A DNA stretch of 64,000 bases. Origin: Flavobacteriales bacterium. GTDB taxonomy: Bacteria; Bacteroidota; Bacteroidia; Flavobacteriales_F; PHOS-HE28. Positions within the stretch are counted from its first letter, which is position 1. The number at the start of each line of letters is the position of its first letter. The stretch lies in assembly GCA_020635675.1 (NCBI GenBank), contig JACJZJ010000002.1:186001-250000 (forward strand), in the 5' to 3' direction. The position numbers were made by a program, and so were the translations under genes. Below, one piece after another: positions 35,106 to 42,822 of the stretch. The notes below the pieces were generated by a model. That model worked only from the letters and a program-made list of their open reading frames with translations, was not told where the DNA came from and searched no databases.

Positions 35106-36566
35106 ATGATGAACCGATCACTACTCCTTTCCGCTGCGCTCGCCCTGTCCACCGGGGCGATGGCCCAGATGCCGGACTATTCCATTTGTCCGGACTGGAC
35201 CGGTACCGACCTCGACGGGAACACCTGGAACCTGTATGACCTGCTCGACCAGGGCAAGACCGTCATCATCGATGTTTCCGCCGCCTGGTGCGGACCCTGC
35301 TGGAGCTACCACAACACCGGCAATCTGGAGAATCTTTACAACACTTACGGACCTCCGGGGACCAACGATGTGATGGTGTTCTTCATCGAGGGTGAGAGCC
35401 AGAACACGACCGCTCAGTTGTACGGCACCTCCGGTTCCGGTGCGCTTTACAGCCAGGGCAACTGGGTGACCGGCACGCCCTATCCCATCATCGACGATGC
35501 GAGCATCGCAGATCTTCTGGAGATCGGTTATTTCCCCACCATCTACCGGATCTGTCCGAACCGCATGATCTACGAGGTGGGCCAGGCCAGTACTTCGTCG
35601 ATCTGGAACTCATGCCAGACCTGCGCGAACAACTACCATGCGAACAGCGCGAACGACGGTGCGATCCTTCCCAGCCTGGACAAACCCGCCACCTGCAGCG
35701 GTGCGTCCCTGGACCTGGTGGCCCGCCTGCAGAACATGGGCACTTCGAACCTGACGAGCGGCACCATCCAAGCCAAGCAGGGTGCCACCGTGCTGGCAAG
35801 CACGAACTGGACCGGCTCACTTGGAACCTACGATGTGGCGAATGTGAACGTGGGAAGCTACGTCACTTCCGGCAACGGTACACAGACGATCACCTACGAG
35901 CTTACCAACTCCGATTCGAATGCGAACAACAACAGCGCGAATGGTTCGATCTCGGTGGGCAACACCATTATGCCCGGCCTTGCCGTTACGCTTGAGCTGA
36001 AGACGGACAACTACGGCAGCGAGACCACTTGGAAGCTGTTCGATGGAAGTGGCAACGTAGTGCAACAGGACCCCCCGGGCTCCTACGGCAACAACACGGT
36101 CTACACCTACAACTGGACGCTGAACGACCAGGAGTGTTACAAGTTCGCCATCTATGATGCGTATGGCGACGGCATCTGTTGTTCCTTCGGCAACGGCTAC
36201 TACAAGCTCAGTGTGAACGGCAATGTCGTGGTCCAAGGTGGACAGTTCGGTACCGAGGAGATCAAGCCCTTCACCACCGACATGCTCGCCGGTGTCGAGG
36301 ACCTGGCGCTGGCCAACAGCCTGAGCATCTACCCGAACCCGACCACCGGCCTGCTCAACATCAACTATGAGCTGCCGAGCGCCGGGCAGGTGGCCATCGA
36401 AGTGACCGATCTGCTCGGTCAGCAGGTGATGGCCGATTCCTACATGGTCGGCTCCGGTGTCCGCTCGATGACCTACGATGTGAGCGGCCTCAGCAATGGC
36501 ATGTACTACTTCACCATCCGTACGGACAAAGGCCAGGTGACCCGCAAGGTGACCCTGAACAAGTGA
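35106..36566 (+). CDS. Secreted thioredoxin-fold protein with T9SS sorting domain
   Basis: A 486-aa protein with a signal peptide (residues 1-20). Residues ~25-190 form a TlpA/thioredoxin-like domain with VSAAWCGPCWSYHN as active-site CGPC; further cysteines lie in RICPNRM and SCQTCANN. A CARDB-like beta module (~200-285) and a second beta domain with YGDGICCSFGNGYY (~290-385) follow. The last ~80 residues are a T9SS tail (LSIYPNPTTGLLNI; DLLGQQVM; GMYYFTIRTDKGQ). It would act on thiols or disulfides at the cell surface. It is first in a four-gene run with other CxxC envelope proteins. Confidence 0.88.
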   Translation: MMNRSLLLSAALALSTGAMAQMPDYSICPDWTGTDLDGNTWNLYDLLDQGKTVIIDVSAAWCGPCWSYHNTGNLENLYNTYGPPGTNDVMVFFIEGESQNTTAQLYGTSGSGALYSQGNWVTGTPYPIIDDASIADLLEIGYFPTIYRICPNRMIYEVGQASTSSIWNSCQTCANNYHANSANDGAILPSLDKPATCSGASLDLVARLQNMGTSNLTSGTIQAKQGATVLASTNWTGSLGTYDVANVNVGSYVTSGNGTQTITYELTNSDSNANNNSANGSISVGNTIMPGLAVTLELKTDNYGSETTWKLFDGSGNVVQQDPPGSYGNNTVYTYNWTLNDQECYKFAIYDAYGDGICCSFGNGYYKLSVNGNVVVQGGQFGTEEIKPFTTDMLAGVEDLALANSLSIYPNPTTGLLNINYELPSAGQVAIEVTDLLGQQVMADSYMVGSGVRSMTYDVSGLSNGMYYFTIRTDKGQVTRKVTLNK

Positions 36567-36585
36567 TCCTGTGAACCGGTAATTC

Positions 36586-36637
36586 GGAAAGGTCGGCGAT
36601 CCGGTGCGATACTTGCACTTCGATCGCCGACCTTTCC
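36586..36637 (+). terminator. Long hairpin with promoter-like box in its loop
   Basis: GGAAAGGTCGGCGAT (36586-36600) pairs perfectly with 36623-36637. The 22-nt loop holds TACTTGCA (36610-36617), similar to a -7 box for the TlpA gene 38 nt further on. It may end the upstream transcript and start the next. Confidence 0.6.
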
Positions 36638-36655
36638 ATTTACCCCGATAGATCA

Positions 36656-37150
36656 ATGAAGAACCTGTTCCTCTCCTTCGCGCTCAGCGTGATGACCCTG
36701 TCCCTGACCGCCCAGGGTTCCCTTCCTTCAGTGAACCTGCGCAGCATGGACGGTAAGACCGTGGACACCAAGACCTGGAACAACGGTGGCAAGCCGATGA
36801 TCGTGAACTTCTGGGCCACCTGGTGCTCCCCATGCAAACGCGAGCTCACCGCGATCGCGGAGAAGTACGACCAGTGGCAGGAGGAAACGGGGGTCAAGCT
36901 GATCGCCGTGTCCATCGATGATGCCCGCAGCTCTGCGCGTGTGGCGCCCTATGTGAACGGCCAGGACTGGGATTATGAAGTATACCTGGACCCGAACGGC
37001 GACCTGAAGCGCGCGATGAACGTGAACAACGTACCGCACACCTTCCTGATCGACGGCAACGGCAAGATCGTGTGGCAGCATACCAATTACGAGCCGGGTG
37101 ACGAGAACGAACTGTACAAGAAGGTGAAGGAGCTCGCCTCCGCCAAGTAG
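36656..37150 (+). CDS. TlpA-family thiol-disulfide oxidoreductase
   Basis: A 164-aa periplasmic protein: signal peptide (residues 1-21), then a thioredoxin fold with FWATWCSPCKRELTAI (active-site CSPC), the ISIDDARSS-type strand (IAVSIDDARSS), and the cis-proline loop NVNNVPHTFLIDG. TlpA/ResA-like proteins usually reduce disulfides, for example in apocytochrome c or copper sites. That would fit the nearby c-type cytochromes and CuA protein, but the partner is not proven. Next gene starts 10 nt after its stop. Confidence 0.92.
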   Translation: MKNLFLSFALSVMTLSLTAQGSLPSVNLRSMDGKTVDTKTWNNGGKPMIVNFWATWCSPCKRELTAIAEKYDQWQEETGVKLIAVSIDDARSSARVAPYVNGQDWDYEVYLDPNGDLKRAMNVNNVPHTFLIDGNGKIVWQHTNYEPGDENELYKKVKELASAK

Positions 37151-37160
37151 TCGCCCACAC

Positions 37161-38879
37161 ATGCGCCTGAAAACCCGCACCGCCCTTTTACGGGGCGGCC
37201 TTGTTCCGGCCCTTGTTCTGCCGCTGGTCACCACCGCCCAGGACGGGCTGCAGGTGCATGGCAACTTCAGCTCCGACGCCCAGTACTACACGGATGATGA
37301 GGAGATCGGTGCCGTGGCCCCCGCCCAGGACCTCGGTGTGAACGCCTGGGGCAATGTCATCTTCACGTATGGCAGATTCCAGGCCGGCGTGCGCCTGGAA
37401 AGCTATGAGCCCGCTTTGCTCGGCTATCCCGCCGGGCAACCCTACAAGGGCTCCGGTCTGGGCTACCGCTACGTGAGCTACGAGACCGACGACCTGGAGG
37501 TAACGGTGGGCAACTTCTACGAGCAATTCGGTCAGGGGCTCGTGCTGCGCAGTTATGAGGAACGCTACCTGGGCGTTGACAATGCGTTGGACGGCGTACG
37601 TGTCCGCTACCGGCCGGTCCCGGGTCTTTACCTCAAGGGGCTCATCGGACGACAGCGTTTCGGTTTCGACAATGGCGCCACGAAGGGGCCTGGGATCGTG
37701 CGTGGTTTCGATGGCGAACTGAGCCTTGCCGAGGCTTTCGGTGAAAGATGGACCTGCACCAGCAATCTGGTGCTCGGTGGCAGCTTCGTGAGCAAGTACC
37801 AGGAGGACAAGGATCCATTGTACGTGCTGCCCGAGAACGTGGGCGCATGGGCGGCCCGGCTGAACTTCACCACGCCCAAATGGAACATCTATTCCGAATA
37901 CGCGCACAAGATCAACGACCCCAACGGCAAGAACGGCTTCATCTACAAGGATGGCAATGCGCTGCTGGTGAACGCCACCTATTCCACACGCGGGCTGGGC
38001 ATCTCCGCAGGTGCGCACAGCTTTGACAATATGTTCTTCCAAAGCGACCGGGCCGCCCCCACGCCGTTCGACCTCAACATCAACTTCCTGCCACCGCTCG
38101 CCAAGCAGCATACCTACAACCTGCCCGCCACGTTGTACCCTTACGCCACCCAGCCGAACGGGGAGGTATCCTACCAGGGCGAGGTGTTCTACAAATTCAA
38201 GAAGGGCACTCCGTTGGGCGGGAAATACGGTACGAAGCTCGCGGTGAACGCCTCAACGGCCCTGGCATTGGACACCACGGTCGTCCCCCTGGCGGGGGAC
38301 AGCACGCGAACAGGCTACCGCACCAACAGCATTTTCAACTTCAACACTGACATCACGAACAAGTACTTCACCGACATCAACGTCGAACTTCGGAAGAAGG
38401 TGAGCGCGAACTGGGAGTTGGCGCTTACCTACCTGTACCTGGAGTACGATATCGATGTGATCCAGGGCAAGCCAGGCAAGCCCATGGTCTTCGCGAACAT
38501 CGCGGTGCTCGAAGGCCTGCACAACTTCACCGAACGAACCTCCCTGCGCTTCGAGGTCCAGCATCTGTGGACGAAGCAGGACCATGGCAACTGGGCCACG
38601 TTGCTTGCCGAGCTCACGTTCAGCCCGCACTGGTTCGTGGCGGTCATGGACCAGTTCGATTATGCCACGTTCAACAGCACGTTCCCCCAGGAGGGCGATC
38701 CGCAGGCCGATACGGAAAGGATCCACTACCCGTTGGCATCCGTGGGCTACATCCGTGGCGCCAACCGGTTCCAATTGAGCTATGGCCGTCAGCGCGCCGG
38801 CATCTTCTGTGTAGGAGGTGTTTGCAGGCAGGTACCCGCAGCGAACGGTCTGACCCTTTCGATCACCAGCACTTTCTGA
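37161..38879 (+). CDS. DUF6029 family outer-membrane protein
   Basis: A 572-aa protein with a signal peptide (residues 1-26). The sequence has many amphipathic beta strands with aromatic girdles and ends in SITSTF (terminal Phe), as in outer-membrane barrels. VTVGNFYEQFGQGLVLRSYE and YLGVDNALDGVRV are the conserved core of DUF6029. Function is unknown. It sits between a TlpA-type thioredoxin and an Omp28 lipoprotein, 10 nt after the former and 2 nt before the latter, so it is almost certainly in one operon with them. Confidence 0.85.
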   Translation: MRLKTRTALLRGGLVPALVLPLVTTAQDGLQVHGNFSSDAQYYTDDEEIGAVAPAQDLGVNAWGNVIFTYGRFQAGVRLESYEPALLGYPAGQPYKGSGLGYRYVSYETDDLEVTVGNFYEQFGQGLVLRSYEERYLGVDNALDGVRVRYRPVPGLYLKGLIGRQRFGFDNGATKGPGIVRGFDGELSLAEAFGERWTCTSNLVLGGSFVSKYQEDKDPLYVLPENVGAWAARLNFTTPKWNIYSEYAHKINDPNGKNGFIYKDGNALLVNATYSTRGLGISAGAHSFDNMFFQSDRAAPTPFDLNINFLPPLAKQHTYNLPATLYPYATQPNGEVSYQGEVFYKFKKGTPLGGKYGTKLAVNASTALALDTTVVPLAGDSTRTGYRTNSIFNFNTDITNKYFTDINVELRKKVSANWELALTYLYLEYDIDVIQGKPGKPMVFANIAVLEGLHNFTERTSLRFEVQHLWTKQDHGNWATLLAELTFSPHWFVAVMDQFDYATFNSTFPQEGDPQADTERIHYPLASVGYIRGANRFQLSYGRQRAGIFCVGGVCRQVPAANGLTLSITSTF

Positions 38880-38881
38880 CC

Positions 38882-39736
38882 ATGGATGACCGCATTCGTA
38901 TCCTTCCCCTGGTCCTGCTGATCACCTCTGGCTGTGACAAGGTCACGGACCCCTACGATGGCCCGGGGTCGGGTGGAGGTGACACGTCCAGCGTCGTCCA
39001 GCGGCGCGTGTTGTTGGAGGATTTCACCGGGTTCAGATGCAACAACTGCCCGGCGGCCACACAAGTGGCGCTCCAGTTGCAGCAGGTCTACGGTGAGGAC
39101 CGGCTGATGGTTGTCGGCGTGCATGGCATGCCCTTCTTCTCCAACCCCATCCCACCTGCCGGAGATGGCTATTTCGATACGGATTTCCAGACCCCCGAAG
39201 CCAATGCGTACGTCACGACGTTCGGGATCACCTTCCTTCCTACCGGCATGGTGAGCCGCAGGGAGTACAACAGCTCGCTCACATTGGGTGAAGCATCCTG
39301 GGGATCCGCCGTTGATGAGATCATCGGCACCCCGGCCGATGTGGACCTCCTCTTCAGCTCCTTCGAACTCGACGGCACCAACACGATACATACGACCGTA
39401 CAGGTACCTGTGATCCATGATGTGAGCGGCGACTACAACCTGACCGTGTACCTCACCGAGGACCATGTCGACGACTGGCAGATCGACAACCAGCAGACCC
39501 CGTCGGAAGTGGAGCACTACGACCACCGGCATGTGCTGCGTGACAACCTGAACGGCGCCTGGGGCGACCCGATCATCTCCGGTTCAGCGGCCGCTGGGGA
39601 CACCTTGACGGCCGACCTGAGCCGCGCACTGGCAGCCGGTGTGATCGACCCGGACAATTGCGCGTTGATCGCCTATCTCTACAACACGGCGACCTACGAG
39701 ATCATCCAGGTGAGCGAGCACAAGTTCCTTCCCTGA
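38882..39736 (+). CDS. Omp28-related lipoprotein with a CxxC thiol motif
   Basis: A 284-aa predicted lipoprotein (LVLLITSGCDK, lipobox Cys ~18). The Omp28 core VLLEDFTGFRCNNCPAATQVAL contains CNNC in a thioredoxin-like position, followed by LMVVGVHGMPF and FLPTGMVSRRE, typical of the family first named in Porphyromonas. The C-terminal half is beta-rich. It is the last gene of the thiol-redox run that starts at 35106. The ATG at 38882 directly follows the DUF6029 stop and fits the lipoprotein signal; the longer upstream frame lies inside DUF6029. Confidence 0.88.
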   Translation: MDDRIRILPLVLLITSGCDKVTDPYDGPGSGGGDTSSVVQRRVLLEDFTGFRCNNCPAATQVALQLQQVYGEDRLMVVGVHGMPFFSNPIPPAGDGYFDTDFQTPEANAYVTTFGITFLPTGMVSRREYNSSLTLGEASWGSAVDEIIGTPADVDLLFSSFELDGTNTIHTTVQVPVIHDVSGDYNLTVYLTEDHVDDWQIDNQQTPSEVEHYDHRHVLRDNLNGAWGDPIISGSAAAGDTLTADLSRALAAGVIDPDNCALIAYLYNTATYEIIQVSEHKFLP

Positions 39737-39927
39737 CCACACTGTTCGTCACGCACGGACAAGGATCCCCGTCCGGTCGCGTTCTGCACGGAGCCGGGCG
39801 GCCGGGGATCGTGGAAAACCCGCTCCCTCCCGACCGGTGAGATGGACCTCGGATCGATTATCTTCATGCCTGCCTTTTCCCACTGGCAAGCCAACCTGAT
39901 CACGTGATGATGGAACAAGGGAGGAAA
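39737..39927. other. Intergenic region with weak inverted repeat
   Basis: GATCCCCG (39764-39771) and CGGGGATC (39803-39810) could pair around a 31-nt GC-rich loop and may end the Omp28 operon. No other signal is clear in this stretch. Confidence 0.3.
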
Positions 39928-40122
39928 ATGATGGAGTTCAGCAAACAAGTGCTTCAAAAGGTGAGCTTCGACCAACGACTGTTCAAAAAGGAATTGATCA
40001 AGGCGCGACGCTGGCTCGGTCAACATGACCAGTTGGTGCTGAAAGCGTGGTGCCTCGCCACCTTCGGGCACATGTACAAGGACATCATCCTGGACGTCTT
40101 TCGGAGCACCATGCGCACCTGA
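39928..40122 (+). CDS. Small conserved hypothetical protein
   Basis: A 64-aa basic, helical protein starting MMEFSKQVLQKVSFDQRLF and containing KAWCLATFGHMYKDII. I recall very similar short proteins in other Bacteroidota, so it is likely real; function is unknown. Several starts are possible (GTG 39904, ATG 39907, 39910, 39928, 39931); those at 39928/39931 begin at the conserved MEFSKQ. Convergent with queG, 9 nt apart. Confidence 0.68.
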   Translation: MMEFSKQVLQKVSFDQRLFKKELIKARRWLGQHDQLVLKAWCLATFGHMYKDIILDVFRSTMRT

Positions 40123-40131
40123 TCGCCTGGA

Positions 40132-41061
40132 TCAGGATCGGTACAGGAAGTCGATGTTGCGGCGCAGGCCGACGAATTTGGCGCGCTTTACCGCGGACCC
40201 GGTGAAGATGCGTTCGAACACCGCCTCGGTCATTTCGACCCATTCACGCTGGGAGAGCTCCAATAGGCCCTCCCTTGGCCCGAACTCAGGTTCGGAATGT
40301 GGAACGGCGAACCGGTTCCAAGGACAGACCTCCTGGCAGACGTCGCATCCGAAGGCCCAACCGTCCATCCGACCTGTGAACTCGTCCGGAATGGCATCCT
40401 TGAGTTCGATGGTCAGGTAGCTGATGCAGCGGCTGCCATCTACACCATAGGGGGTTATGGCCGCCGTGGGGCAGGCATCCACGCAACGTCGACAGGTCCC
40501 ACAATGGTCCGTGGCGGGAGCATCGGGTTCCAGTTCCAGGTCCGTGATCATCTCGCACAGGAAGAACCAGCTGCCCTGGCCCTTCCGGATCACATTGGTG
40601 TGCTTGCCTCGCCAACCGATGCCGGCGCGTTCCGCCCATGCCTTCTCCAGGACGGGCGCACTATCCACGAAGGCCCTGACCTCCACCTCTCCGAGCTGTT
40701 CCTGGACGTGATCGATCAGTGGCATGAGGCGCTTTCGCAGGACCTTATGATAGTCGCGCCCGAATGCATAGCGGCTGACCTTCGGCGCTTCCGGATCGGT
40801 CCGTACACGGTCCGTCTGGTAGTTGTATGCCAGGCTGATCACGCTCTTGGCGCCCGGCAGGAGCCTCCTGGGATCGATACGAACGTCGAAGTGGCGCTCC
40901 ATGTAGGCCATGCCACCCTGCCCGCCTCGCCGAAGCCAACGTTCCAGTCGGGGTGCTTCATCCTCGAGGAGGTCGGCCCTGGCCACCCCGCAGGCAAGAA
41001 AACCAAGTTCGCGGGCCTTGGTCTTGATACTGAGCGAACGGCGCTGCGCTTCGGAGCCCAT
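40132..41061 (-). CDS. queG: Epoxyqueuosine reductase
   Basis: A 309-aa cobalamin- and Fe-S-dependent enzyme that reduces epoxyqueuosine to queuosine in tRNA. Two ferredoxin-like clusters are visible: CGTCRRCVDACPTAAI and CDVCQEVCPWNRF. The N-terminal catalytic part includes SVISLAYNYQTD, DSAPVLEKAWAERAGIGWRGKHTN, with the catalytic Asp in DSAPVLE. The HEAT-repeat tail of long QueG forms is absent, as is usual for the ~310-aa type. It starts 9 nt after ruvB ends and is probably cotranscribed with it. Confidence 0.95.
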   Translation of the reverse strand: MGSEAQRRSLSIKTKARELGFLACGVARADLLEDEAPRLERWLRRGGQGGMAYMERHFDVRIDPRRLLPGAKSVISLAYNYQTDRVRTDPEAPKVSRYAFGRDYHKVLRKRLMPLIDHVQEQLGEVEVRAFVDSAPVLEKAWAERAGIGWRGKHTNVIRKGQGSWFFLCEMITDLELEPDAPATDHCGTCRRCVDACPTAAITPYGVDGSRCISYLTIELKDAIPDEFTGRMDGWAFGCDVCQEVCPWNRFAVPHSEPEFGPREGLLELSQREWVEMTEAVFERIFTGSAVKRAKFVGLRRNIDFLYRS

Positions 41062-41070
41062 AGCGACCGA

Positions 41071-42096
41071 TCAGCCGAAAAGATCCCCCGGACGCGCCTG
41101 CGGGGACCTGCCGAGGTGTCGGTACGCACGCTCCGTGGCCAAACGACCCCGGGGGGTCCGCTGCAGATAGCCCTCCATGATCAGGAACGGCTCGTAGACC
41201 TCCTCGATGGTGCCGGCTTCCTCGCCGACCGCGGTAGCCACCGTGTTGAGCCCCACCGGACCACCTCCGAACTTGTCGATGATGGCGCCAAGTATACGGT
41301 TGTCCATCTCGTCCAACCCATGTGCATCCACATGGAGCGCCTTCAGGGCGTGCTGGGCGATCGCCAGTGTGATGGTGCCATCGCCCTCGATCTGCGCAAA
41401 GTCACGCACGCGCCGCAAAAGCGCATTGGCGATCCGCGGCGTACCCCGGCTCCGCCGGGCGACCTCCACCGATGCGTTCGATTCGATGGGCACGTTCAAC
41501 AGGCCGGCACTTCGTTCAACGATGCCGCGGAGGGTCTCCGCATCATAATAGTCCAGCCGACTGTTGATCCCGAAACGGGCTCTCAGCGGGGCCGTCAGCA
41601 GACCACTGCGTGTGGTGGCGCCCACCAGGGTGAAGGGATTCAACGAGATCTGCACGGTCCGAGCATTGGGGCCTGCATCGATCACGAGGTCGATGCGGTA
41701 GTCCTCCATGGCACTGTACAGGTATTCCTCGATCACCGGTGTAAGCCGATGGATCTCATCGATGAACAATACGTCATTGCGCTCCAGGTTCGTCAACAGA
41801 CCGGCCAGGTCGGCGGGTTTGTCAAGCACCGGACCGCTCGTGATGCGGATCCCGACACCCATCTCATGTGCGATGATGTTCGCCAGCGTGGTCTTTCCCA
41901 GTCCGGGCGGGCCGTGCAGGAGGACATGGTCCAGGGCCTCCCCCCGCTGCTGTGCGGCCTGCACGAAGACCTTCAAGTTGTCAGTAACGGCCCGTTGGCC
42001 GGCGAACTCCCCGAATCGACGGGGTCGCAGGACCTGCTCGAACTCCCCGTCCGAGGGGGTCCGTTGTTCCTGCCGCACGTCGAATGGTCCCTGCAT
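41071..42096 (-). CDS. ruvB: Holliday junction branch-migration helicase RuvB
   Basis: A 341-aa AAA+ motor that pulls DNA through the RuvA-bound junction. Walker A is HGPPGLGKTTLA, Walker B VLFIDEIHRL, sensor 1 GATTRSGLLTAPLRARFG with the arginine finger, and the C-terminal winged helix FGGGPVGLNTVATAVGEE and FLIMEGYLQRTPRGR. The ATG at 42094-42096 was chosen; a TAAATTTG box ends 8 nt upstream. Followed by queG. Confidence 0.97.
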   Translation of the reverse strand: MQGPFDVRQEQRTPSDGEFEQVLRPRRFGEFAGQRAVTDNLKVFVQAAQQRGEALDHVLLHGPPGLGKTTLANIIAHEMGVGIRITSGPVLDKPADLAGLLTNLERNDVLFIDEIHRLTPVIEEYLYSAMEDYRIDLVIDAGPNARTVQISLNPFTLVGATTRSGLLTAPLRARFGINSRLDYYDAETLRGIVERSAGLLNVPIESNASVEVARRSRGTPRIANALLRRVRDFAQIEGDGTITLAIAQHALKALHVDAHGLDEMDNRILGAIIDKFGGGPVGLNTVATAVGEEAGTIEEVYEPFLIMEGYLQRTPRGRLATERAYRHLGRSPQARPGDLFG

Positions 42097-42104
42097 GTTC
42101 CGAT

Positions 42105-42112
42105 CAAATTTA
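42105..42112 (-). promoter_or_regulatory. ruvB -7 box TAAATTTG
   Basis: Exact TAnnTTTG match only 8 nt before the ruvB start, overlapping the stop codon of the upstream gene. The same octamer precedes tonB. Confidence 0.55.
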
Positions 42113-42766
42113 GCGGGTGCTCCGGCTCGATCCGCCGTGCAGATCACGGTAGATGTCGCCGAAATGCACCTTCAAACCGAGCAGGTAGATGGGGGCCGTG
42201 AACTGCTCGTTCAAGCTGGCCGAGGTCCGTGCCACGAGACGATAGCCCCATCCCAAATAGATCGCCGCATACTTGATGAGGCGGTACTGCACCTGCATGG
42301 CCGGCTCATAGAGCACCACCGTGGTGCGTTGCGAACGCCGACGCGCGCCTCCTTCATCGCGGTATACCAATGAACCGCTGCCGATCCCGAATTGGACCGG
42401 GATGCTGACCTCCCAGTGGCGCCTGACGAAGAAGGTATACCCGAAGTAGGGCGCCACGTAGCCGAACCTCAGATGGGTGGTCACCACGTTCCCGTCCGGG
42501 CCGATGGCCTGGTCGCGTTCGATCGGGGAAATCAGGAAATTGTAGCCGATACCGTACCGTACGCGTCCGCCGTGTTCCAGACCCAGTTTCACCCCCATGA
42601 TCCGCACGTTGCGGTTGCTGATGAAGGAACCACGCGTATCCACGATCACACTGATGCGCGGCTTCACCCGCAGGAAGGACCCTATCGTATCGAGCAGCTG
42701 CGCACCCGCAGGGGCTGGGGCGGCCAGCAGAAAGGCGGCGATCGGAACGACGATGCGCTGGACCAT
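42110..42766 (-). CDS. Hypothetical outer-membrane beta-barrel-like protein
   Basis: A 218-aa protein with a signal peptide (residues 1-23, cut after AGA). The mature part has alternating hydrophobic/aromatic strands (VRYGIGYNFLIS, LRFGYVAPYFGYTFFV, AAIYLGWGYRLVA) ending in LLGLKVHFGD, consistent with an eight- to ten-stranded barrel. No named family is recognised. It lies between the oxidase operon and ruvB on the same strand, separated from coxA by a perfect hairpin, so it likely has its own transcript. Start ATG 42764-42766. Confidence 0.7.
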   Translation of the reverse strand: MVQRIVVPIAAFLLAAPAPAGAQLLDTIGSFLRVKPRISVIVDTRGSFISNRNVRIMGVKLGLEHGGRVRYGIGYNFLISPIERDQAIGPDGNVVTTHLRFGYVAPYFGYTFFVRRHWEVSIPVQFGIGSGSLVYRDEGGARRRSQRTTVVLYEPAMQVQYRLIKYAAIYLGWGYRLVARTSASLNEQFTAPIYLLGLKVHFGDIYRDLHGGSSRSTR

Positions 42767-42773
42767 GATGCGA

Positions 42774-42800
42774 AAAGTCCGCGCCAAAGGTGCGGACTTT
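42774..42800 (-). terminator. Hairpin terminator after coxA
   Basis: AAAGTCCGC (42774-42782) pairs with GCGGACTTT (42792-42800) around a 9-nt loop, followed by T-rich sequence on the minus strand. It lies 22 nt past the coxA stop. The loop on the minus strand contains CACCTTTG, one base from a -7 box for the next gene. Confidence 0.75.
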
Positions 42801-42822
42801 CCCATGTAGTGCGCTACCGGTC

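Noticed and set aside
40297..42201. A 634-codon frame antisense to queG and ruvB
   Set aside because: Both minus-strand genes have complete catalytic motifs; the antisense frame spans their boundary and has none.
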